From positions 152,641,592 to 152,705,591 of the forward strand of contig NC_134832.1 of NCBI RefSeq assembly GCF_004210375.1: a stretch of 64,000 nucleotides of DNA, written 5' to 3'. The number at the start of each line of letters is the position of its first letter. The stretch's first letter is position 1. The position numbers were made by a program, and so were the translations under genes. Below, piece after piece: positions 54,776 to 64,000 of this stretch. The notes beneath the pieces are model-generated. The model had not been told where the DNA came from, ran no database searches, and saw only the letters and a program-made list of their open reading frames with translations. Source of the stretch: Tachypleus tridentatus. Lineage: Eukaryota > Arthropoda > Merostomata > Xiphosura > Limulidae.

Positions 54776-57700
54776 GTAAGTTTGGGTGATTGTACATTTA
54801 AGTATTGGTTATGAAAAATGTATGTATTTGGAGAGTAATATAATATAAGGTTTAATCTTTGTTGTGGGCCTTTCAACTAATGATTTTATTCTCTTTATTT
54901 TCAATAAAGTTTTTTTGGAATGGAGAAGAAAGGTATGGTGTAGAGTTATTGATATTACATGAGGGAAAATCAAAATGTGGTTCTTCTCCCAGTTTTTTCA
55001 TGAATAATAATATAAAAAGGATATTTATATTTAAATGACCATGAAAAATTGTGAAAAATCAACCATATTAATGTGGTTCAGTTTTATTAAATATGTTTAC
55101 AGTGAATGCTTGTTATAGTGTTGTTTCATAATTGGTTCTTGATAAGTAATATACTAATTAGATTAAACATCATTTGTATCATTTTGTGATACTTTTTGTT
55201 TAGGTGTTTTCAATAAAACCTTTTCTTGTTTTCAGAATTGCTTTTAGTATAAGAAGAAATGTAAAAAATATACAAAATATTTCACTCTTGTTTTACATTT
55301 CTATGAAAGTAAAAAAGAACAAAATGGAGACATGGGACATCAGCCATCTTTTCTAATTGTAAAAACATTTTAAAATAAATCTCTTTCATAGTGGTTTTAT
55401 TTATTTCAATAAATTACTGGGAAGTAATGTGAGAACACAGAAATTCTTGTTAAACTATACTTATTCAGAAATGCCATAACCAATTTAAATATTGTCGTTG
55501 TGAAGATGTTTTAAAGGTTGTGCCACATAAGTCGATTTTTAATTTTTATATGCTTGGAATGAAGATGAAGTTTACGTTATCAGTAAATTTTCCAGAATGA
55601 AGTTCTTTCTGTCTACCATAAATGAAAAGTAAGGAACATATTGGTGAGATCATGAATGGCTGTTTTCTTTTCAGTCCACCAGATCCTCACCAACAGGCTT
55701 ATCACTTCCTGCTAAGTCCAGACATGGAACAAAACCTAGGACTTCTTGGAGCACTTCCAGGCAAAGGCATACAACAAATTAGAATTCACTGGCTGTTAAA
55801 CCTTATAAGTGCTCAGTATGTTATCTTGATGAAGTTGATTGTTTTGTAAGATAGATAAACTTTTATAAGAAAAATTTTAGTGCACTAACATTTCGTCTTA
55901 ACCCTTTATTTTGGCTTGTGAAGCACAAATATGTAGAGAAATAAAACCTTGATAATCTATTGAAAATATACCACGAAATTGATAAGTTATATTCAGGAAG
56001 ACAAGCTCTATAATATATAAATAAAGTTACAATTATAACAGAAAATTGAAACAAATAATTTAAAATCTATCATCGAGCTAATGATGTACCAGATGGTTTA
56101 GTGTAGTTTGTGCTTAACCAGTCATCTAGCTGCACACACGTATACACAGATGTTATGGTGTGAACACCTTTTACACACTGGTGAAACATTAATACAATTA
56201 TACTAACCATTAGGTCTATTATATTTGTAAACACTATATTCTTTAATTGGTTCCCTGGGATTTTCAAGAATTAGTAGAGTGTATAATAATAGTAGTATTC
56301 CAACTACTCTCTATTTTGTTCTTTAGACCAGTTACAATAACTTTTAAGTGAACTATTCTGGACCTCTTAAGAGCATTTGCAAACATACTTTCATTAGTTT
56401 TGAATGACAAAAATCAGTAAAATTTAACCATAATTTGTAAGTTCTAATAAATTATCAATTCTTTTAGGTATAGATGTGGCTAACTATGAAATCCTGGTTT
56501 GTTTGTTTTTAACTTTGATAGGTTTCCACTTTTTTATCTTTTGTTGTAAGTAAAGATTCTTATATAGTTGTATGAATTGTATAAATAGTGCCTTAATAGC
56601 ACTTGGTAGATGGTAACTCACTTGTTGGAGCACTTACCTGGTGTGTGAGATATCCTGTATTCATATTCCTTTCGTGGAACTTGTGAACAGTTGAGATTAC
56701 TACAGAAACATTGCTGACAGCATAAAGTCATCCAGGTATCCAAGATAAGAATCAAGGATATGCCTGTTTATGAGAGGTGAAAGTTTTAGTAATTTAAGTT
56801 CTTAAAAGGATGCCTTAGAAGCAGTTGCCTGACAGTGAGAAAAACTAAAACAAAGACAAGCCCAGGAAATGCAAATGAAAACATATTACTATAAGAAAAA
56901 CTAATTATTATCCCATGACTCTTACATACATCCCATGGAAAGGCCATATTTGTGAGATGTGAAAAACATGGTAGTTTGGGTTGTTTAAAAACTTATTACT
57001 AAAAACTTTTGTAGGCTTAACCTGGTAGGTGTAAAAGTTCTCAGGCTGAAATCCTGCTCTTAAAAGATGCACAAATGAAGTTTCTGCACAAAAGTCATTC
57101 ATTTCCCGTTATTATATTTTTTCCATCCTTATATCGTTACCAAACACGTGATCATTCATTTTATAAAATTTATTTTATCAACTGCAGTTTCATTCCATGA
57201 ATTTTTATAAACTATACTTTTAAAGACAGACAAAGAAATAATAGTCACAGTCATCTATTCATCAGAATTATGTTTAATAGAGGTTTGCCTTATAATTTGT
57301 GTGTGTTAATTCTTATTTTGGACAGGGGTTGAATCCAAACGGCCAAAAGTATATTTATGTCATAATTTTTCTCACAATAGTTTCATAAGTACAATTATTA
57401 TAAATAAGATTTTATGTTTTTCTTAGGATAACACAGGAAGGTAATCTTGTCTTTAACTTCACAAACTTGGACAAACTGATCCATTCCTTATGGAAAAATG
57501 GACTACATCCTGGTTTTGAACTTATGGGAAATCCGTCAAATATTTTTTCCAATTTTGAGAATAAAACTGAAGTTAGGTGGTGGAGAAGTTTGGTCGAAGA
57601 ATTATCTAATCGATATATTGGTAATTTATCATTCATTTGTTGTTTCTAAAGAAGCCAGATCAGAAAACTTGTACAAGTATACTGTATTTCTTTATAAGTA

Positions 57701-60700
57701 TATAATACAAACTTATCATTGGCATACTCTTAGAATAATGTGTATATTTTATTTATAAATCTATCAAACATATGAATGAAATCCTGCTCTCAAAAAATGA
57801 ACAAATGAAGTCTCTGCACTAAAGGCATTTATTTCTCATTTTATATCTCTTGAGTTAGATGACTGCAAATAAACTGAAGAAGCCAGATGTAAACCCTGTC
57901 TGAATACAGGACTTGTATGTTGTCAATAAACTGAAAAGCCAGATATATTCCCTGTCTGGAGGTTGAACTTACGTCATATAGTGCCTTTAAAGTGAATAAT
58001 CCAGATATAATCACTGGATGAATGTAGAACTTGTGTCGTATAGTGCCAGTAAACTGAAAAGCGAGATATAATCCCTGTCTGGATAAAACTTTTGTTATAT
58101 AGTGCCAATAAATTGAAATGCCAGATATGATCTATGTCAGAATATAGAACATATATGCTGCCAATAAACTGAAAAGCCAGATGTATTCCCTGTCTGGTTG
58201 TAGAACTTGTGTCATGTAGTGCCAATAAATTGAATAATCTAGATATAATCTCTGTATGAATGTAGAACTTATGTCATTTTTTTCTGACATATTTTATGTT
58301 TGACATTTATCACACAAAATATAGATGACAAAAGCTAACCATATTCTGGATAAATTTTACTAGTAGTTTTTTTTTTATATTCTTCTTTGTTTTATATGCC
58401 AAAATTGACAATCAAATAAATTCAACTTGGAAAAGTTCAACTATTCAGAAAAATAAAATACATAATGTTGGAAACCATAGTCAAAACAGAAATCTTAATG
58501 GTTATTTTTGTAACATTCAGCAACTAAAATATTAGAAAACATCCAGAATTCTAGGTACTAGTCTCAAACCCTTTGTATTTATACATCCAGTGTTGAAGAA
58601 TAAATTATCTCTATACACTGGCAGCATTTATTGTGAGTTGTCAGACATTGCTTTAATGACTTGTTGGTGTACTGATATTTTGTTACCGTGGTGACAAATA
58701 TTTCCAGATTGAACGGGAAGACTGAGGTTGTCAAATCTCGTTACTCTTGGCTTCTTTTGTTTCTCCTGTTTCTCTTTGTTGGATGAGCTGCTTACAACTC
58801 TCAAAGAAATGAGATTCTTGCCACAAAGTAGTTCTCCATCAAGAGAAAAGGTCTCCTAAGTGTTGGCCCTGGTAACATCCTAATAATGTTTCTTCTGTCT
58901 GTCTCTTACCCATTGACCTTCACTGCTTTAAGTGACAGAAATCAAGCACATGGATGACATGAGAATAAGTGTCTGTGGACACATGATTTTAGGTAGGATT
59001 TTCCACAAGACCTTGCAGTTGATGAAGTTGAAGACCTTTATGAAGTCAGTAAGTGCTGTGAAGAATGGGTGATGTTGTTAAGTCACTTCTCTTGCAATTG
59101 CCCTGTGGTGAATTTTGTGTTTGTTGTCCAGTGGAATGATCTAAGCCACAATGTGACTATAGCAGTTTCATCAGCAGGTGGTCGGCAAGGTTACATACAA
59201 CTTTCTCTCTGGCAATGGAGAGCACAGCAGTGTTGCTGTAGTTTTTTACATATAATAATAATAAAAAATGTGAAGACAGTTAAGAATTATTTTGTATTTT
59301 ACTATTTTTTTGTGATATTTTTACAGCTAAGATGTAATCACTCCCTTATAAGTACATGTGCGTTTACATTACAAGTAGGAAATATCAAGGTTTAATAAGG
59401 ATATTTTATCATTAGAAAAAAGTTTACTTACATCATCTGTAGCAATGTTTTCAGATCTTTCTTCCAGTATTTGATGTAAAATGTGAATCATTGCTTGTAG
59501 TATGATACACATTGACTAACATTTGAAACAAAATCCTTTATCCTCACATACTAGTTTCAACCATTAGAAACTTAATGCTATATTTTCAGATGTCCTATAT
59601 TTTCAGACGAGTTTCTTAAGTTGAGTGCGTGAACACAAAATGATGTTTGATAGTCATCTGTGTACAATGACAAGAAGATATAATTCTAACTAGTGTGAAA
59701 CTTGTAAAATACAGGTTATAATTGAAACTTTTTGATGTATCACAAGTCAATTCTAGTTTTTAAACTATGCTAGTTAGTTTAACATTTAATCAGTTATTAA
59801 TTTGTTTTATGGTCAGTTTTTTATTTTTTGTACACTGTTAATTGTATTATAAAACAATTTTGACATTGTTTATTCAAAAGGAAATTGAAAAATTAATTAA
59901 TTAAACCTTAAATTGGAGAAAGAAGTTTGGTATGTCCTGTTATGAGGTCTTTTCTAAATTAGTGTAGTAAACTCAGTGTCATTTTGTGATTGTATAAGAA
60001 ATTTCTTATTACTTAGGGCTCTTTCTATTGTAAATTAAATGTAAATCAGTATGTGATACATTCAACTTTTGATTTAGAATGGCTATTAATTCCAGATTGA
60101 TTGAATTTAAATATACCAAAACTAAATCCAATATAAGCTACAAAAGCAGCATCAGATGACATATATAGAAGGTTTCTGAATTAAGGAACATTTTATTATT
60201 TGCATGGTACATAACAAGCATAATATTTGTAGTTTACAGGTCATGTCAAAACATGGTGCCTACCATGCATAATATCTGTAGTTGACAGGTCATGTCAAAA
60301 CATGGTGCCTACCATGCATTATATCTGTAGTTGACAGGTCATGTCAAAACATGGTGCTTACCATGTATTATATCTGTAGTTGACAGGTCATGTCAAAACA
60401 TGGTGCCTACCATGCATAATATCTGTAGTTGGCAGGTCATGTCAAAACATGGTGCCTACCATGCATAATATCTGTAGCTGACAGGTCATGTCAAAAATCT
60501 AGGATAAGTAAAGTGAGTTTGGGCTGTACTTCACTATACAGTACACATACATGTTTAAATGTAATGTACAACAGGTATAAAATGTGCAGTAATTATGTGC
60601 ACAAGAAGTAGTAAATTAATGAAACAAACAGAAGGTTTTGTTAGAGAATTTTATTTTATAGTTTTGTTTACCATTCATTTATTATCACTTCTCTTGTCTT

Positions 60701-61015
60701 GTTCAAGTATTAATTTTTAATTATAAGTCGAGAAGATGCTTTAATGTAATTAAAATTGGAAAAAACAATAGAAGTGATTAAAAAATGAAAAGAAAACAAA
60801 ACCATAACAAAATAAAAGTTGAGTTCTCTCTCTCACAGTTTGATATTTGTTTATTATTGTAATTATTCAATATTTTATAAAGGTATCCACAAGTTTTACA
60901 CGTGAAGTTTGTTTTCTAGGCCTGTATGGTATTAACTATGTGGAAAAGTGGAATTTTGAAACTTGGAATGAACCAGATCATCATGATTTTGATGGACTAA
61001 ACATTACTCTTAAAG
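54336..61015 (+). CDS. IDUA: Alpha-L-iduronidase, GH39, N-terminal half (four exons; continues past window)
   Basis: Seen: exons 54336-54775, 55675-55815, 57427-57620 and 60920-61015 join in phases 2, 2 and 1 into a 290-residue open frame leaving in phase 1. It matches human IDUA residues about 30-196 almost gap-free: FWKSTGLCPP (human FWRSTGFCPP), [20 protein letters not shown] and [16 protein letters not shown]. The Glu of WNEP (codon 60970-60972, residue 276) corresponds to the acid/base catalyst E182. The nucleophile (human E299) must lie beyond the window. The NFT site of exon 3 aligns exactly with glycosylated N110; the exon 4 NIT sequon sits two residues from human N190. Known role: lysosomal removal of terminal iduronate from heparan and dermatan sulfate. 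Odd: about 94 more N-terminal residues than human, including a membrane-like segment at 18-40. Confidence 0.94.
55675..55815 (+). CDS. IDUA: IDUA coding exon 2
   Basis: The acceptor TTTTCTTTTCAG ends at 55674, and the first base completes Cys147. The exon encodes [13 protein letters not shown] and later [15 protein letters not shown], which align with human CPPLPHSQADQYVL and GIKQVRTHWLLELV. The donor is CA|GTATGT at 55816, leaving two bases of Gln194. It forms part of the TIM barrel of the GH39 fold. Confidence 0.93.
57427..57620 (+). CDS. IDUA: IDUA coding exon 3
   Basis: The acceptor TTTTTCTTAG ends at 57426. The exon encodes residues 195-258 with the sequon NFT (aligned to human N110), LDKLI, PGFELMG, the block [12 protein letters not shown] and NRYIG. 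It leaves in phase 1 before donor GTAATT. Spacing to the human protein is conserved, so no exon is missing between exons 2 and 4. Confidence 0.94.
57866..58278 (+). repeat. Diverged tandem array of about 60 bp, about 7 units, IDUA intron 3
   Basis: The recurring unit is AATAAACTGAAAAGCCAGAT, then ATATTCCCTGTCTGGATGTA, then GAACTTGTGTCATATAGTGCC. It lies about 250 bp after exon 3. Confidence 0.8.
58660..59245 (-). pseudogene. Degenerate LINE reverse transcriptase fragment (RTE-like)
   Basis: Read on the minus strand and across frameshifts, the order of segments follows a non-LTR RT: LADHLL, a CGFRS-like stretch, QLQEK, then [17 protein letters not shown] (compare the FTDLTKAFDSVNREALWKIL type of block), then CPQTL. 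Many stops and frame changes show that it is dead. It lies antisense in IDUA intron 3. Clade is uncertain. Confidence 0.6.
60195..60495 (+). repeat. 49-bp minisatellite, about 6 copies, IDUA intron 3
   Basis: TCATGTCAAAACATGGTGCC starts at 60241, 60290, 60339, 60388 and 60437, a strict 49-bp period, with little divergence. The unit holds two short inverted repeats: CATGGT-GCCT-ACCATG and GACA-GGTCA-TGTC. It ends about 425 bp before exon 4. Confidence 0.92.
60920..61015 (+). CDS. IDUA: IDUA coding exon 4 with acid/base glutamate
   Basis: The acceptor GTTTTCTAG ends at 60919. The exon encodes [20 protein letters not shown] followed by [15 protein letters not shown] carries the proton donor Glu (codon 60970-60972). 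The donor is G|GTACGT at 61016, phase 1, with the last G expected to start the Gly of the next exon. Exons encoding the rest of the barrel and the C-terminal domains are outside the window. Confidence 0.95.
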
Positions 61016-64000
61016 GTACGTGGAGAAAAAAATTAAATTTAGAGAAATCATTACCAAGGCTTTATATTTATAGTATTGTATTTTAGATGTAAAATTATCT
61101 AAAAGCTTAATAGACTTACTGAATAAACTGTTTAGACTACTTGAATGTTATTATGAAGTTATTGTAATTATATAATGGAAGTTACTTATCTTAATATGCA
61201 TGGATATAGACATCAACACACACATGAAGGTGTATGTGTTGTCATTACTGAATGCAATCACCTATGATGGTGTATTCTGCTCAGATGGTGAAACATAACT
61301 CACTGCACATAGTACATTCATAATTCAAGTAAGGAAAACAACATGAAGGAATGAGGACATTGTAGTTATGTAATCAAACAAAATGATACCAACAGTAGAT
61401 GAAATAACAATACAGGTAATGCTCACTTTGTTAATATAAACAATAGATGAAATGACAATACAAGTAATACTTACTTTGTTGATATCAACAGAAGATGAAA
61501 TGACAATACAGGTAATACTTACTTTGTTGATATCAACAGTAGATGAAATGACAATACATGTAATACTTACTTTGTTGATATCAACAGTAGATGAAATGAC
61601 AATACAGGTAATAGTTATTTTGTTGATATCAACAGTAGATGAAATGACAATACAGGTAATGCTTACTTTGTTGATATCAACAGTAGATGAAATGACAATA
61701 CAGGTAATACTTACTTTGTTGATACCAACAAAAGATGAAATGACAATACAGGTAATACTTACATTGTTGATATCAACAGTAGATGAAATGACAATACAGG
61801 TAATGCTTACTTTGTTGATACCAACAGTAGATGAAATGACAATACAGGTAATACTTTGTTGATATCAACAGTAGATGAAATGACAATACAGGTAATACTT
61901 ACTTTGTTAATATCAACAGTAGATGAAATAACAATACAGGTAATACTAATTTTGTTGATATCAACAGTAGATGAAATGATAATACAGGTAATACTTATTT
62001 TGGTGATATCAACAGTAGATTTAGTGACAATACAGGTAATACTACACTTTCTTGATATCAACAGTAGATGAAATGACAATACAGGTAATACTTACTTTGT
62101 TGATATCAACAATAGATCAAATGACAATACAGGTAAAACTTTGTTGATATCAATACTAGATGAAATGACAATACAGGTAATACTTACTTTGTTGATATCA
62201 ACAGTAGATGAAATAACAATACAGGTAATACTTACTTTGTTAATATCAACAATAGATGAAATGACAATACAGGTAATACTTACTTTGTTGATATCAACAA
62301 TAGATGAAATGACAATACAGGTAATACTTACTTTGTTAATATCAACAGTAGATGAAATGACAACACAGGTAATACTTGCTTTGTTGATATCAACAGTAGA
62401 TGAAATGACAATACAGGTAATACTTACTTTGTTAATATCAACAGTAGATGAAATGACAATACAGGTAATACTTACTTTGTTAATATCAACAATAGATGAA
62501 ATGACAATACAGGTAATACTTTCTTTGTTAATATCAACAATAGATGAAATGACAATACAGGTAATACTACCTTTGTTGTTATCAACAGTAGATGAAATGA
62601 CAATACAGGTAATACTTACTTTGTTGATACCAACAAAAGATGAAATGACAATATAAATAATACTTACTTTGTTGAAATCAACATTAGATAAAATGACAAT
62701 ATAGGTAATACTTACTTTCTTGAAATCAACAGTAGATGAAATGAAAATACAGGTAATGCTTACTTTGTTGATACCAACAATAGATGAAATGACAATACAG
62801 TTAATACTTTGTTGATATCAACAGTAGATGAAATGACAATACAGGTAATATTTTATTTGTTAATATCAACAATAGATGAAATGACAGTACAGGTAATACT
62901 TTCTTTGTTGATATCAACAGTAGATGAAATGACAAAACAGGTAATACTTACTTTGTTGATATCAACAGTAGATGAAATGACAATACAGGTAATATTTATT
63001 TTGTTTTTATCAACATTAGATGAAATGACAATACAGGTAATACTTACTTTGTTGATACCAACATTAGATAAAATGACAATATAGGTAATACTTACTTTGT
63101 TCAAATCAACAGTAGATGAAATAACAATACAGGTAATGCTTACTTTGTTGATACCAACAGTAGATGAAATGACAATACAGTTAATACTTTGTTGATATCA
63201 ACAGTAGATGAAATGACAATACAGGTAATACTTTGTTGATACCAACAAAAGATGAAATAACAATACAGGTAATACTTTGTTGATATCAACAGTAGATGAA
63301 ATGACAATACACGTAATACTAACGATGTTGATATCAACAGTAGATGAAATGACAATACAGGTAATACTTACTTTGTTCATATCAACAGTAGATGAAATGA
63401 AAATACAGGTAATACTTACTTTGTTAATATCGACAATAGATGAAATGACAATACAGGTAATACTTTCTTTGTTAATATCAACAATAGATGAAATGACAAT
63501 ATAGGTAATACTTACTTTGTTGATATCAACAGTAGATGAAATGACAATACAGGTAATGCTTACTTTGTTGATACCAACAGTAGATGAAATGACAATACAG
63601 GTAATACTTTCTTTGTTAATATCAACAATAGATGAAATGACAATACAGGTAACACTTACTTTGTGATATCAAAGGTAGATGAAATGACAATACAGGTAAT
63701 GCTTACTTTGTTGATACCAACAGTAGATGAAATGACAATACAGGTAATACATTGTTGATATCAACAGTAGATGAAATGACAATACAGGTAATGCTCACTT
63801 TGTTAATATAAACAATAGATGAAATTACAATACATGTAATACTTATTTTGTTGATACCAACACTAGATGAAATGACAACAAAGGTAATACTTACTTTGTT
63901 GATATCAACAATAGATGAAATGACAATACAGGTAATACTTACTTTGTTGATATCAACAGTAGATGAAATGACAATACAGGTAATACTTACTTTGTTGATA
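61016..64000 (+). other. IDUA: IDUA intron 4 (incomplete), largely minisatellite
   Basis: After the exon 4 donor, about 370 bp of unique AT-rich DNA is followed from about 61381 by a 48-bp tandem array running to the window edge. No further IDUA exon was found in the visible part. Confidence 0.75.
61381..64000 (+). repeat. 48-bp minisatellite, about 54 copies, inside IDUA intron
   Basis: The unit reads GATGAAATGACAATACAGGT, then AATACTTACTTTGTTGATAT, then CAACAGTA. Most units are 48 bp, and some lack ACTT and are 44 bp. Because 48 is divisible by three, long frames repeat MTIQVILTLLISTVDE; nothing suggests translation. Each unit contains the perfect 12-bp palindrome GTTGATATCAAC and the donor-like CAG|GTAATA. 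Variants alternate TGATATC/TAATATC/TGATACC. The array continues past the window end. Confidence 0.95.

Noticed and set aside
61452-63504. Repeated MTIQVILTLLISTVDE frames
   Set aside because: Produced by a 48-bp unit divisible by three, inside an intron; the reverse strand is open as well.
29950-64000. CRISPR-like arrays
   Set aside because: The tandem units are contiguous without unique spacers, and the genome is clearly eukaryotic with spliced genes and SINEs.

Overview
This is a eukaryotic nuclear window: AT-rich, intron-bearing and dominated by repeats. No operon, CRISPR array or prokaryotic feature is present. The main interspersed repeat is a tRNA-headed SINE of about 260 bp. I associate this family, from memory, with horseshoe crab (Xiphosura) genomic sequence, so a chelicerate, probably a horseshoe crab, is the best guess. 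That is an inference and not proof.

Two real protein genes can be rebuilt from exons with matching splice phases. (1) On the minus strand, 13307 down to 6797, a complete three-exon gene encodes a 136-residue FAM162/UPF0389 mitochondrial membrane protein. (2) On the plus strand, from 54336 onward, lie the first four coding exons of alpha-L-iduronidase (IDUA, GH39), including the acid/base glutamate. The gene runs off the right end of the window. These two genes are functionally unrelated.

Layout. 1-6.8 kb: SINEs, an LTR-like repeat and unannotated AT-rich DNA. 6.8-13.3 kb: the FAM162 gene. 13.3-29.9 kb: mostly unannotated DNA with SINEs and a second LTR-like copy. 29.95-35.47 kb: one 5.5-kb minisatellite with a 32/33-bp unit. 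35.5-40.2 kb: nested SINEs and a 58-bp tandem array. 40.3-44.5 kb: a retroelement graveyard with a Penelope-like GIY-YIG fragment and a Jockey-like LINE. A stretch of the LINE gag gene has expanded into a 53-bp minisatellite, and the same gag also carries a palindromic insertion with 11-bp target duplications. 47.3-52.6 kb: a tandemly duplicated composite of three minisatellites (73, 68 and 48 bp) plus a SINE-bearing spacer. 52.6-54.3 kb: a LINE RT fragment and a candidate antisense exon. 54.3-64 kb: IDUA, whose fourth intron is filled to the window end with the same 48-bp minisatellite seen upstream.

The most unusual features are the recurrence of the 48-bp satellite upstream of and inside IDUA, each unit carrying a splice-donor-like site and a 12-bp palindrome, and the minisatellite born inside a retrotransposon gag gene.
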